64,000 nt of DNA from Streptomyces sp. 1222.5 (GCF_900105245.1 NZ_FNSZ01000001.1:6384001-6448000), one strand, 5' to 3'; shown: positions 53,982-62,990, counted from the stretch's first letter. The notes: generated by a model from the sequence alone, not told the origin. Made by a program: numbers and translations.

Positions 53982-56000
53982 ATGACGGCCGAGCTGGTGC
54001 GGGGGCAGAACCACCCGCTGTCCCAGGTACGGCTGACGATCCGGATCTCGGCCGGCGTGCCGGTCCTGGTCGGAGCCGCACTCGGCGACGAGAACAGCAC
54101 GGTGCGTGGCCCCCAGTGGGTGGCTCATCCCGGCGCCCCCGCGCTCCCCGGTGTCGAGGTGTCCCGGCAGGCCGCCGCCGAACACCGCCTGGCCGTCGAC
54201 CTGGATGCCCTGCCCGAGGCCGTGCACCGGGTCGACGTGTTCCTCGCCCTGCCGCCCGCGACCGCCGGGCCGCGCCGCTTCGGTGCCTTCCCGTCGCCGT
54301 TCAGCGCCGTCGAGGATTCCGACGGCACCGAACTGGCCTCGTACACCCTCACCGGTCTGGACACCGAGACCGCCGTGCTCGTCCTGGAGCTGTACCGCAG
54401 ACAGGGTGCGTGGAAGGTGCGCGCCATGGGCCAGGGCTACGCGGGCGGCCTCCACGCGCTCCTCGACGACCAGGGGCTGCCCCAGGCCGGCGATCTCGCG
54501 GCCGCCATCCAGGAGGCGACGGCCCAGAGCCTGGCCCGTGCGATACCGGCACCGTCCGCCAGGCCCGTGCCGACGTCCGCGCCCCAGGACACCTCCGCGG
54601 CGACGCCGTCCACCTCCGCGACGGGCGAGTCGACCTCGCCGTACGACCCGCAGCACCTCTCCCGCGGCGGCGGCAACCCCTACGACGGGCCGGCGGACGC
54701 CGCACCGCAGCCGCACGCCGCCGACGCGAATCCGTACGACGCCGAGACCCTCGGCGCCACCCCGCAGGCGCGGGCCGTCGGCGGCCCGGTCGACTACACG
54801 CATCCGCGCCGCCACAGCACTCCGCCCCCGCCCCCGCCCTCCGCGACCCCGGCCGGTGACGGACAGCATGCCCGGCCCGTGGCGGGCGACGCCGTGGGCT
54901 GGTCGATGGACGAACGGCTCTACAACCAGGTCTGGGGCATGTTCGAGGATCTGGCCCGCACCACCGCCGCGTACCGCAGTGCCGTCGACTTCGCCGACAC
55001 CCGTCTGGAGAAGGAGATCGACCAGGCCCTCGCCGACCCCCGTGACCGGCTCGGCAGCTCGGGAGACGCCGCCCGCGAGGCGGCGCAGGCGCGCCGGACC
55101 CAGCTGGTCGACCAGGCCCGCGCGGTCCTAGATCGTGATCTCGCCCAGCTCACGGCCGAGGGAGAGGTGGTCGAGCCCGCGCTGCCGCCCGCGTACGCCG
55201 GGTGGGACAGTCCTGTCTGGCACGGCTACCGCGTGCCCAACGAGCCGCCGCTGGCGCTACGACTGGGGGAGCTCCACCTGCCCGAGAGCGTGCCCTTGCG
55301 CATCCCCATGCTGGTCAGGCTGCCGCTGGAGCGGGGCCTGTGGATCGACAGCGGACCGACGGCGGCGCTCGACGACTCCTTCCGGGACTCCGCCGAGCTG
55401 CGGCACCTGGCCATGGAGGTCGCCGTCGCGCTCGCCGCCCGGCTGCTCGCGGTGCATCCGGCCGGGGAGTTCGCCGTGCAGGTCATCGACCCGGCCGGTG
55501 CCGGGGTTCGGGCGCTGCTGCCGCTGACGGGGGCCGGGGTGCTCGCCGCTCCGCCGGCGACGGGGGCGGCGGGTGTGACGGAGATTCTGGAGAGGCTCAC
55601 CCGGCGGGTGGACCTGGTACAGATGGCGCTGCGCGGCGGAGCGGCAGCAGCGCTGCCGGCCGATGTCGACATGGCGCAGCAACTGCTCATCGTGAACGAC
55701 TTCCCGCACGGTTTCGACGACCGCGCGGTGACCCGGCTGCGCTACCTGGCGGACGAGGGCCCGGCGGTCGGCGTCCACCTGGTGATGGTCGCCGACCGGG
55801 AGGACGCGGCCGCGTACGGCCCCCTGCTCGACCCGCTGTGGCGTTCGCTGATGCGACTCACTCCGGTGCCCGACGACCACCTCGCCGACCCCTGGGTCGG
55901 CCATGCCTGGACCTACGAGCCCTCGCTCGTGCCTGGCGGCAGCCAGATCGTCCAGCGGGTGCTCGCCGAGGTGGCGAGAGAACGGACCAAGCGCAGGTAA
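53982..56000 (+). CDS. TerD-like domain fused to a degenerate FtsK-like domain, 672 aa
   Basis: The N-terminal 170 residues form a second TerD-like sandwich (QVRLTIRISAGVPVLVGAAL, then FSAVEDSDGTELASYTLTGL), but the Gly/Asp calcium loops are poorly kept. A low-complexity Pro/Ser/Thr region (about 185-305) follows. Residues about 310-400 are coiled, and the C-terminal 260 residues follow the outline of an FtsK/SpoIIIE ATPase: LWIDSGPTAALDDS stands where the P-loop would be, EFAVQVIDPAG is the following strand and QQLLIVNDFPHGFD stands at Walker B, with GPAVGVHLVMVADR after it. The P-loop Lys is missing, so ATP hydrolysis is unlikely. The N-terminal call is firm; the FtsK relation is inference. 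Confidence 0.8.
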   Translation: MTAELVRGQNHPLSQVRLTIRISAGVPVLVGAALGDENSTVRGPQWVAHPGAPALPGVEVSRQAAAEHRLAVDLDALPEAVHRVDVFLALPPATAGPRRFGAFPSPFSAVEDSDGTELASYTLTGLDTETAVLVLELYRRQGAWKVRAMGQGYAGGLHALLDDQGLPQAGDLAAAIQEATAQSLARAIPAPSARPVPTSAPQDTSAATPSTSATGESTSPYDPQHLSRGGGNPYDGPADAAPQPHAADANPYDAETLGATPQARAVGGPVDYTHPRRHSTPPPPPPSATPAGDGQHARPVAGDAVGWSMDERLYNQVWGMFEDLARTTAAYRSAVDFADTRLEKEIDQALADPRDRLGSSGDAAREAAQARRTQLVDQARAVLDRDLAQLTAEGEVVEPALPPAYAGWDSPVWHGYRVPNEPPLALRLGELHLPESVPLRIPMLVRLPLERGLWIDSGPTAALDDSFRDSAELRHLAMEVAVALAARLLAVHPAGEFAVQVIDPAGAGVRALLPLTGAGVLAAPPATGAAGVTEILERLTRRVDLVQMALRGGAAAALPADVDMAQQLLIVNDFPHGFDDRAVTRLRYLADEGPAVGVHLVMVADREDAAAYGPLLDPLWRSLMRLTPVPDDHLADPWVGHAWTYEPSLVPGGSQIVQRVLAEVARERTKRR

Positions 56001-56081
56001 AGCGTGCCTGAGCTGCACACTTGGCCTTTCCTTTACTTTGCCCTTTACCTTCCCTTGGTGATTGGGGTACTCTCTTCCGTA

Positions 56082-56176
56082 CGGAGGGGAGTACTCCCTG
56101 ACTGCGGCGCACCCGTCAGTACGGACTGGTTACAGGTCCCGGGTCGTCGGCCCCGCGCGGGTGGAAGAGACCTCCG
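56082..56176 (+). ncRNA. yybP-ykoY manganese riboswitch upstream of terC
   Basis: The conserved elements of this class appear in order: GGAGGGGAGTA at the 5' side, CGTCAGTACGG and CTGGTTACAGGTC in the middle, and GAAGAGACCTCCG at the 3' side. P1 pairs CGGAGG (56082-56087) with CCTCCG (56171-56176). The class binds Mn2+ and controls Mn exporters and TerC-type proteins. Bases 56170-56179 (ACCTCCGGCA) are the exact reverse complement of 56210-56219 (TGCCGGAGGT), the terC ribosome site. Without Mn2+ the site would be masked; with Mn2+ the P1 helix would form and free it. Confidence 0.88.
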
Positions 56177-56222
56177 GCAGCGACAACGCTGATGTTTGCC
56201 GTCACGCAATGCCGGAGGTGCA

Positions 56223-57200
56223 GTGGAAGTCACCATGGGCCTGTGGGTCCTCACCATCGTGGGCCTCGCCGCCCTGATCGCCGTCGACTTCTTCATCGGT
56301 CGCAAGCCGCATGAGGTGTCGATCAAGGAAGCCGGAATCTGGACCGTCGTCTGGATCGCCCTGGCCGGACTCTTCGGCCTCGGTCTCCTCGTCTTCGGCG
56401 GCGGGCAGCCGGCCGGAGAGTTCTTCGCGGGCTTCATCACCGAGAAGTCCCTGAGCGTGGACAACCTCTTCGTCTTCGTCCTGATCATGGCGAAGTTCGC
56501 GGTGCCCACGCAGTACCAGCAGCGTGTGCTGCTCGTCGGCGTGCTCATAGCCCTGGTCCTGCGGGCCCTGTTCATCGCCGCCGGAGCCGCCATCCTCGCC
56601 AGCTTCTCCTGGGTGTTCTACCTCTTCGGCGCCTTCCTGATCTGGACGGCGTGGAAACTCGTCCAGGAGGCGCGCGCCGACGAGGAGGACGAGGTGTACG
56701 AGGAGAACAAGCTGCTCAAGGCCGCGGAGCGCCGGTTCGGTGTCGCCGACCGGTACCACGGCACCAAGCTGTGGATCCAGGAGAACGGCAAGCGGGTCAT
56801 GACCCCGATGCTGGTCGTGATGCTCGCCATCGGCACCACGGACGTCCTGTTCGCACTGGACTCCATCCCCGCGATCTTCGGCCTGACGCAGGACCCGTAC
56901 ATCGTCTTCACCGCGAACGCCTTCGCGCTGATGGGTCTGCGGCAGCTGTACTTCCTCATCGGCGGCCTGCTGAAGAAGCTGGTCCACCTCTCTTACGGCC
57001 TGTCGATCATCCTCGGCTTCATCGGCGTCAAGCTGGTGCTGCACGCACTGCACGAGTCCGGCGTCCACGTCCCCGAGATCAGTATCCCGGTCTCTCTCGG
57101 CGTGATCTGTGCCGTCCTTATCGTCACCACCATCACCAGCCTGATGGCGACGAAGAAGCAGGCCGCCGAGGACCGTCAGAAGGACAGCATCGGCGCCTGA
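56223..57200 (+). CDS. TerC family membrane protein, 325 aa
   Basis: An integral membrane protein of the TerC/Alx type, about nine helices, that exports Mn2+ or helps metal loading of exported proteins. Acidic motifs in the membrane are AVDFFIGRKPHEVSIKEAG, SLSVDNLFVFVLIM and FALDSIPAIFGLTQDP. The start GTG 56223 has GGAGG four bases upstream; the ATG at 56235 is less well placed. The riboswitch in front gives a strong reason to think of manganese. The C-terminus is charged (KKQAAEDRQKDS). Confidence 0.93.
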   Translation: MEVTMGLWVLTIVGLAALIAVDFFIGRKPHEVSIKEAGIWTVVWIALAGLFGLGLLVFGGGQPAGEFFAGFITEKSLSVDNLFVFVLIMAKFAVPTQYQQRVLLVGVLIALVLRALFIAAGAAILASFSWVFYLFGAFLIWTAWKLVQEARADEEDEVYEENKLLKAAERRFGVADRYHGTKLWIQENGKRVMTPMLVVMLAIGTTDVLFALDSIPAIFGLTQDPYIVFTANAFALMGLRQLYFLIGGLLKKLVHLSYGLSIILGFIGVKLVLHALHESGVHVPEISIPVSLGVICAVLIVTTITSLMATKKQAAEDRQKDSIGA

Positions 57201-57237
57201 CCCTGCCGACCGCTCGGGAAGGAGCGGGACGACGTGG

Positions 57238-57261
57238 GGCCCGGTCCGCCAGGACCGGGCC
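57238..57261 (+). terminator. terC terminator
   Basis: Perfect 10-base arms (GGCCCGGTCC and GGACCGGGCC) around GCCA, 38 bases after the terC stop and before the ChaA-type gene. Confidence 0.8.
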
Positions 57262-57335
57262 GCCCACCGGAAAGGATGAGAGGTATCCGGAAAGAACGGA
57301 ATGCGAACCCTGTACGTCTCTGCGAACATCGCGGC

Positions 57336-58436
57336 ATGATCACTAGGCTGAGGTCGCTCACCGGGCTATGGACGGTCCTCGTGCCGGTGCTCGCCATCAT
57401 CCTGCTGGTCTTCACCTGGGGCCGTGACCTGCCCGGCGCGGTCGTCGCCCTGGCGACTCTGGTGCTCGCCGGCTCCGTCCTCGCGGCCGTGCACCACGCC
57501 GAGGTCATCGCCCACCGGGTCGGCGAGCCCTTCGGCTCCCTGGTCCTGGCCGTCGCCGTCACGATCATCGAGGTGGCCCTGATCGTCACCCTCATGGTGG
57601 ACGGTGGCGACAAGAGTGCCACCCTCGCCAGGGACACGGTCTTCGCCGCCGTGATGATCACCTGCAACGGCATCGTCGGCCTCTGCCTGCTCGTCGCCTC
57701 TCTGCGGCACGGCACCGCCGTCTTCAACCCCGAGGGCACCGGCGCGGCCCTGGCGACCGTGGCGACACTGGCCACGCTCAGCCTGGTCCTGCCGACCTTC
57801 ACCACCAGCAAGCCCGGACCCGAGTTCTCCACCGTCCAGCTGACCTTCGCCGCGCTGTCCTCGCTGATCCTGTACGGCTTGTTCGTGACCACCCAGACCG
57901 TGCGCCACCGGGACTACTTCCTGCCGCTCACCCGGCAGGGCGAGGTCATCACCGCCGATGACCACGCCGAGCCCCCGTCCGCGCGTACCGCCTGGATCAG
58001 CCTCGGCCTGCTCGGCCTCGCCCTGATCGGGGTGGTCGGCCTGGCCAAGGGCGTGTCGCCGACCATCGAGGCGGGCGTGAAGGCCGCCGGCCTGAACCAG
58101 GCCGTCGTCGGTGTGGTCATCGCCCTGCTCGTCCTGCTGCCCGAGACGATCGCCGCGCTGCGCTCCGCCCGTCGCGACCGGGTGCAGACCAGTCTCAACC
58201 TCGCGCTCGGCTCGGCCATGGCCAGCATCGGCCTGACCATCCCGGCCGTGGCCCTGGCCTCCGTCTGGCTGTCCGGGCCGCTCGTCCTGGGCCTCGGCCC
58301 GGTACACATGCTGCTGCTCGCGCTGACCATCGTGGTCAGCTCCCTGACGGTCGTGCCGGGACGCGCGACACCCCTGCAGGGCGGGGTCCATCTGGTGCTG
58401 TTCGCGGCCTACCTGGAGCTGGCGGTCAACCCCTGA
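57336..58436 (+). CDS. chaA: Calcium/proton antiporter of the ChaA type, 366 aa
   Basis: A multi-helix cation/proton exchanger of the CaCA superfamily. Two inverted repeats each contain the acidic signature: GEPFGSLVLAVAVTIIEVAL (about residue 65-84) and LPETIAALRSARRDRVQTSL followed by NLALGSAMASIGLTIPAVAL (about 269-308). In E. coli ChaA exports Na+, Ca2+ and K+. ATG 57336 is the first good start; it lies about 75 bases after the terC terminator. Ion specificity is assigned from the family. Confidence 0.9.
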   Translation: MITRLRSLTGLWTVLVPVLAIILLVFTWGRDLPGAVVALATLVLAGSVLAAVHHAEVIAHRVGEPFGSLVLAVAVTIIEVALIVTLMVDGGDKSATLARDTVFAAVMITCNGIVGLCLLVASLRHGTAVFNPEGTGAALATVATLATLSLVLPTFTTSKPGPEFSTVQLTFAALSSLILYGLFVTTQTVRHRDYFLPLTRQGEVITADDHAEPPSARTAWISLGLLGLALIGVVGLAKGVSPTIEAGVKAAGLNQAVVGVVIALLVLLPETIAALRSARRDRVQTSLNLALGSAMASIGLTIPAVALASVWLSGPLVLGLGPVHMLLLALTIVVSSLTVVPGRATPLQGGVHLVLFAAYLELAVNP

Positions 58437-58441
58437 GAACG

Positions 58442-58473
58442 GGCCGTGAGCGGGGACCCCGAACAACACGGCC
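58442..58473. terminator. Bidirectional hairpin between chaA and the MFS gene
   Basis: GGCCGTG (58442-58448) pairs with CACGGCC (58467-58473), and inside it CGGGG and CCCCG (58451-58461) form a second stem. It lies between two convergent genes. Confidence 0.55.
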
Positions 58474-58482
58474 GCACGCCCG

Positions 58483-59787
58483 TCACCCGGCCACCGGCTC
58501 CACCGCCGGTACCGGGACCGGCCGGGTCTCCGGCAGCAGCGCGAAGCACCCGAGGCTGAACAGCGAGATGCCCGTCAGGTAGAGGCCCACGCCCCACGGG
58601 ACACGCCCGCCGTGGGCCGCGAGGGCCGTGGCCACGATCGGGGTGAGCGCGCCGCCGAGGACCCCGCCGAGGTTGTAGCCCACGGCGGCACCCGTGCAGC
58701 GCACCCGCGCCTCGTACAGTTCCGGCAGGTAGGCGGCGATCACCGCGAACATGGTGACGAAGGCCAGCAGCGCGCCCAGGATGCCGAGGAACATCAGCAG
58801 CGGCTCGCCCGTGGCCAGCAGCGCGACCATCGGCAGCATCCACAGGGCGCAGGCGGCGCACCCCGCCAGGCACATCGGCCGGCGCCCGAAACGGTCGCCG
58901 AGCAGCGCCATGAGGGGCGTGAGCGCTCCCTTCACGACCACCGCGGCCATGACACAGGTGAGCATGACCGTGCGGCTCACGCCGAGTCGTTCCGTGGCGT
59001 AGGACAGCGACCAGGTCGTCACCGCGTAGAACACCGCGTACCCGGCGGCCAGCGCCCCCGCGGTCAGCAGCACCAGCCGCCCGTGGTGCCGTACGACCTC
59101 GGCGAGGGGCACGCGCGCGAGATCGTCGAGTTCCAGGAACCTGGGGCTCTCCGTGAGGGACGACCGCAGCCACAGACCGGCCAGTGCCAGCGCTCCGGCC
59201 GCCCAGAACGGCACCCGCCACCCCCAGTGCGCGAACTGCGCCTCGGACAGCGCCGCCGACAGCGCCAGCATCACCCCGTTGGCGAGCACGAAGCCGACGG
59301 CGGGCCCCACCTGGGGGAAGCTCGACCACAGTCCACGCCGCCCGGGAGGCGCGTGTTCGGCGGTCAGCAGCACGGCCCCGCCCCACTCCCCGCCGAGCCC
59401 CAGCCCCTGCAGGAAGCGCAGGACCAGCAGCAGCACGGGCGCGGCGACACCGATCGACCCGTACGACGGCACGCAGCCGACGGCGACCGTCGAGGCGCCG
59501 GTGAGCAGCAGCGAAAGGACGAGCACCGGCCGCCGTCCGCGCCGGTCGCCCAGGTGCCCGAACAGCACTGAGCCCAGCGGCCGGGCCACGAAGCCCACAC
59601 CGAAGGTGCCGAAGGCCGCCAGGGTCCCCGCGACCGGTGAGAAGGTCGGGAAGAACAGCGGCCCGAGGACCAGGGCGGCGGCGGTGCCGTAGGCGAAGAA
59701 GTCGTAGAACTCGATCGCGGTCCCGGTGAGGGACGCGGCGGCGAGCCGCGGCATGGAGGGTGTGGCTACGGTGCGTACATCGTGCAT
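58483..59787 (-). CDS. MFS transporter of the metabolite/proton symporter type, 434 aa
   Basis: Twelve membrane helices. The N-terminal GTAIEFYDFFAYGTAAALVL with conserved acidic pair and the loop FGHLGDRRGRRPVLVLSL, then LQGLGLGGEWGGAVLLTAEH and the second-half DRFGRRPMCLAG, are those of metabolite:H+ symporters (ProP/KgtP/shikimate-permease relatives). The substrate is likely a small organic acid but cannot be assigned. ATG 59787 starts the conserved membrane segment after 16 residues. Divergent from aroQ. Confidence 0.9.
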   Translation of the reverse strand: MHDVRTVATPSMPRLAAASLTGTAIEFYDFFAYGTAAALVLGPLFFPTFSPVAGTLAAFGTFGVGFVARPLGSVLFGHLGDRRGRRPVLVLSLLLTGASTVAVGCVPSYGSIGVAAPVLLLVLRFLQGLGLGGEWGGAVLLTAEHAPPGRRGLWSSFPQVGPAVGFVLANGVMLALSAALSEAQFAHWGWRVPFWAAGALALAGLWLRSSLTESPRFLELDDLARVPLAEVVRHHGRLVLLTAGALAAGYAVFYAVTTWSLSYATERLGVSRTVMLTCVMAAVVVKGALTPLMALLGDRFGRRPMCLAGCAACALWMLPMVALLATGEPLLMFLGILGALLAFVTMFAVIAAYLPELYEARVRCTGAAVGYNLGGVLGGALTPIVATALAAHGGRVPWGVGLYLTGISLFSLGCFALLPETRPVPVPAVEPVAG

Positions 59788-59964
59788 GCCGCGTCAACCA
59801 CCAGCGGTGATCATGGGTTACGGGGGCGTGCGGTGGCGGCCGAACGCCCCTGGAGCGTGCGCCGAGGCGACGGCGCACACGGCCGGCCGCCCGCTCCGGC
59901 CGGCGTGATACACCGGGTGCGAGCGGCGGTCGTCGACGCACCGCCCCGACGGACCGGAGGAACC

Positions 59965-60438
59965 GTGCCCCGCACCCTGGCCAACGCCCCGATCATGATC
60001 CTCAACGGGCCCAACCTGAACCTGCTCGGCCAGCGCCAGCCCGAGATCTACGGCAAGGACACGCTGGCCGACGTCGAGGCGATGTGCGCCGATGCGGCGG
60101 CCGCGCACGGTGGCACGGTGGACTTCCGGCAGTCCAACCATGAGGGTGAGCTGGTCGACTGGATCCACGAGGCACGGCTGAACCACTGCGGGATCGTCAT
60201 CAACCCGGCCGCGTACTCCCACACGTCGGTCGCGATTCTGGACGCGCTCAACACCTGCGACGGCGTGCCCGTGCTGGAGGTGCACATCTCCAACATCCAT
60301 CAGCGCGAGGCGTTCCGGCACCACTCGTACGTCTCCCTGCGCGCCGACGGTGTGATCGCGGGCTGCGGAGTGCAGGGCTATGTGTTCGGCGTGGAGCGGG
60401 TCGCCGCTCTGGTGGGAGCGGCCCAGGCCGACGCGTAG
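59965..60438 (+). CDS. aroQ: Type II 3-dehydroquinate dehydratase, 157 aa
   Basis: Converts 3-dehydroquinate to 3-dehydroshikimate. The catalytic Tyr is in NLLGQRQPEIYGKDTLADVE (about 21-40), the phosphate/carboxylate loop is VINPAAYSHTSVAILDAL and the catalytic His is in VLEVHISNIHQREAFRHHSY. Length is standard for the dodecameric type II enzyme. GTG 59965 follows GGAGGAACC. The enzyme can act in the shikimate pathway or in quinate breakdown; neighbours do not show which. Confidence 0.96.
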   Translation: MPRTLANAPIMILNGPNLNLLGQRQPEIYGKDTLADVEAMCADAAAAHGGTVDFRQSNHEGELVDWIHEARLNHCGIVINPAAYSHTSVAILDALNTCDGVPVLEVHISNIHQREAFRHHSYVSLRADGVIAGCGVQGYVFGVERVAALVGAAQADA

Positions 60439-60445
60439 CCGGCGG

Positions 60446-61198
60446 CTACAGGCGGCCGGCGTCCACGATCCGCCGCAGGAAGCGCCGGGTGCGCTCCTGC
60501 CGCGGATCGCCGAAGACCTGCTCGGCGGTTCCGCGCTCCAGCACGACCCCTCCGTCCAGAAAGCAGACCTGGTCGGCGACGTCCCGGGCGAACCCCATCT
60601 CGTGCGTCGCAAGCACCATGGTCATGCCGTCGTCCTTCAGACCGCGGACCATCTCCAGCACCTCGCCCACGAGTTCGGGGTCGAGTGCCGCCGTGATCTC
60701 GTCCAGCAGCAACAGCCGGGGCCGTACGGCGAGGGCCCGGACGATCGCCACACGCTGCTGCTGGCCGCCGCTGAGCCGGTCCGGATAGGCGTCCGCCCGG
60801 CCCGCGAGGCCGAGGCGTTCCAGCAGCTCACGGGCCCGTTCCTCGGCCTCGCCGCGGGAGACGCCGTGCACCCGGCGCGGCGCGAGGGTGATGTTGTCCA
60901 GCACGGTCATGTGCGGGAACAGGTTGTACGACTGGAAGACCACGCCGATCCGGCGCCGTACTGCGTCCTGGTCGACGCGCGGGTCGGTGATCTCCTCGCC
61001 GTCCAGCCAGATCGCGCCGTCGTCGATCTCCTCCAGGAGGTTCGCGCAGCGCAGCAGCGTGGATTTGCCGGAGCCCGAGGCACCGATCAGCGCGGTGACC
61101 GTGTGCGGAGCGACCTCCAGATCGACGTCGCGCAGCACGACGGCGTCGCCGAAGGTCTTGCGGACGGACTCCAGACGCAGGACGGGTGCCTCGCTCAC
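60446..61198 (-). CDS. Polar amino acid ABC importer, ATPase subunit, 250 aa
   Basis: Walker A is GASGSGKSTLLRCANLLEE (about 38-56), the Q-loop is VFQSYNLFPHMTVLDNI, the signature is DRLSGGQQQRVAIVRALAV, Walker B is LLLLDEITAALDPELVGE and the switch His is in ATHEMGFARDVAD. The pattern is that of GlnQ-type amino acid importers. The GTG start at 61198 overlaps the permease stop by four bases (GTGA), so it is the last gene of a three-gene operon (binding protein, permease, ATPase). Confidence 0.94.
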   Translation of the reverse strand: MSEAPVLRLESVRKTFGDAVVLRDVDLEVAPHTVTALIGASGSGKSTLLRCANLLEEIDDGAIWLDGEEITDPRVDQDAVRRRIGVVFQSYNLFPHMTVLDNITLAPRRVHGVSRGEAEERARELLERLGLAGRADAYPDRLSGGQQQRVAIVRALAVRPRLLLLDEITAALDPELVGEVLEMVRGLKDDGMTMVLATHEMGFARDVADQVCFLDGGVVLERGTAEQVFGDPRQERTRRFLRRIVDAGRL

Positions 61199-62109
61199 AG
61201 TGCTCCTCCCTGGGCGCGCCGCCGGTCCATCCGCGCCGTCACCCAGTCCGTGAAGCGGGTCATCGGGATGGTCAGCGCGACGAACACCAGCCCGGCGACG
61301 ATGTACGGCGTGTAGTTCAGGCTGCGGCCCACGATGATGTCGGCCGCCCGTACGGCGTCCACGGCACCGCCGATCGACACCAGACCCGTGTCCTTCTGCA
61401 GTGACACCAGGTCGTTGAGCAGGGGCGGCACCTGCCGGCGCACCGCCTGGGGAAGCACGACGTGGCGCAGGGCCTGCCGGTTGGTCAGGCCCAGGGAGCG
61501 CGCCGCCGCCCGCTGGGAGGGGTGGACGGACTCGATGCCGGCCCGGAACACCTCCGCCACGTAGGCCGAGTACGTCAGCGTCAGCGCCGTACCGCCCAGC
61601 AGTACCGGGTCGACCGTCACACCCTGCAGCCGGAGTGCGGGCACGCCCAGGACGACGATCATCAGATTGATGATCAGGGGGAGGCCGCGGAAGAAGTCGG
61701 TGTACGCCGCCGCCAGCACCCGCAGCGGGAAGAAAACCGGGCCGCGCAGCGTCCGCGCGACGGCGATCAGCATGCCGAGGACCAGGACGGCGGCACCGCA
61801 GACCAGCAGCAGGCGGATGTTCAGCCACAGCCCGTCGAGGACCTTGGGGAACGCCTCGCGCGCGTACCGCGCGCTGAAGAAGGTCTCCCGGGTGCGTGGC
61901 CAGCCCGGCGCGTTGACGACGACCAGGTAGAGCACGGCGGCCGTGACGAGCGTCGAGATCGCGGCGAGGGCCGTGGCGCGACGGGCACGCGCGCGTTTGT
62001 GGCGCTCGCGCTCCAGACGCCGTTCGGAGGGTGTGTAGGCGCCTCCGGCGGTCATGTCACCCTCGTCGTCCGCTCCTTCCCGGGCGGACTCGCCCTTGGT
62101 GACCGTCAC
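61195..62109 (-). CDS. Polar amino acid ABC importer, permease subunit, 304 aa
   Basis: A cytoplasmic N-terminal stretch of about 40 charged residues leads to five to six membrane helices of the HisM/GlnP type: TALAAISTLVTAAVLYLVVV, VLDGLWLNIRLLLVCGAAVL and the EAA loop AARSLGLTNRQALRHVVLPQ that contacts the ATPase. The GTG at 62109 is taken as the start because it overlaps the binding-protein stop (GTGA); ATG 62055 with GAGGGTGA in front is an alternative and would remove 18 residues. Confidence 0.92.
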   Translation of the reverse strand: MTVTKGESAREGADDEGDMTAGGAYTPSERRLERERHKRARARRATALAAISTLVTAAVLYLVVVNAPGWPRTRETFFSARYAREAFPKVLDGLWLNIRLLLVCGAAVLVLGMLIAVARTLRGPVFFPLRVLAAAYTDFFRGLPLIINLMIVVLGVPALRLQGVTVDPVLLGGTALTLTYSAYVAEVFRAGIESVHPSQRAAARSLGLTNRQALRHVVLPQAVRRQVPPLLNDLVSLQKDTGLVSIGGAVDAVRAADIIVGRSLNYTPYIVAGLVFVALTIPMTRFTDWVTARMDRRRAQGGAL

Positions 62110-62990
62110 TTGAGGACCGGGGCGTCGACGGCGTCGGAGAGCCACTGCTTCTCGAGGTCCGCCAGGGTGCCGTCCCTGCGCAGGGCGTCCACTGCGCCGG
62201 TGACGCACGCGGTGAGCGCGCTGCCCTTGTCCAGCACGAGCCCGAACTGCTCGGGGGTGCCGCCCCGGTTCTCGAACTGGCCGACGATCTTCGCGTTCGT
62301 CACCTCGGCGCCGGTGATGTAGAACGCGGTCGGCAGGTCGACGACGACGGCGTCCACCTGACCGTTCTTCAGCGCGGACTTGGCCTGGTCGTTCTTCGCG
62401 TAGACGGCGGCCTCCTGCTTCGGCTTCACCACGTCGGTGATGTAGTCGAGGCTCGTGGTGCCCACCTGGGCGCCGAGCTTGAGGTTCCTCAGGTCCGCGA
62501 CAGTCTTCGCTCCGGCCGCCTTGCCGCCCTTGAGCGCGACGACGGCCTGGCGCACGTCGTAGTAGCCGGAGGAGAAGTCCACGGCCTTCTTGCGTTCGGC
62601 GCTGATCGACACCTGGTTGATGTCGAAGTCGAAGGTCTTCACACCGGGGGCGAACGCCTTGTTGAACGGGACGCTCTGCCAGACGACCGTGTCCTTGGAG
62701 TACCCCAGCCGCTTCGCCACGGCGTAGGCGACCGCCGACTCGAACCCCTTGCCGCTGGCGGGCTTGTCGTCCTTGAACCACGGCTCGTAGGCCGGCTCGT
62801 CCGTCGCGATCGTCAGCTTCCCGGGCGTGCTGGTGGTCAACTTGCCCCGTACGCAGCTCTTCGCGGCCGATCCGGAGGCGGGAGTCGAGGCCTTCTCCTC
62901 GGGCTGCGGAGCACAGCCGAGGGCGGTGGCGAGCAGGGCGACGGTGGCGGCGGCCACCGCACGGCGCAGAGTGCGAGGGGCAGAGTGCAT
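62106..62990 (-). CDS. Polar amino acid ABC importer, binding lipoprotein, 294 aa
   Basis: A family-3 solute-binding protein on the outer face of the membrane. The signal (RAVAAATVALLATALGC) ends in a lipobox, and the mature domain begins KLTIATDEPAYEPWFKDDKP. GKGFESAVAYAVAKRLGY and DFDINQVSISAERKKAVDF are the usual ligand-site blocks, with the closing domain up to GTLADLEKQWLSDAV. The ligand is a polar amino acid, but the exact one is unclear. ATG 62990 starts the operon; its ribosome site is weak. Confidence 0.92.
   Translation of the reverse strand: MHSAPRTLRRAVAAATVALLATALGCAPQPEEKASTPASGSAAKSCVRGKLTTSTPGKLTIATDEPAYEPWFKDDKPASGKGFESAVAYAVAKRLGYSKDTVVWQSVPFNKAFAPGVKTFDFDINQVSISAERKKAVDFSSGYYDVRQAVVALKGGKAAGAKTVADLRNLKLGAQVGTTSLDYITDVVKPKQEAAVYAKNDQAKSALKNGQVDAVVVDLPTAFYITGAEVTNAKIVGQFENRGGTPEQFGLVLDKGSALTACVTGAVDALRRDGTLADLEKQWLSDAVDAPVLK

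Noticed and set aside
53339..57200. A complete tellurite resistance operon (terZABCDE)
   Set aside because: Only TerD-type and TerC-type genes are present; TerB, TerA and TerZ are not visible, so the cluster is described as TerD/TerC-related only.
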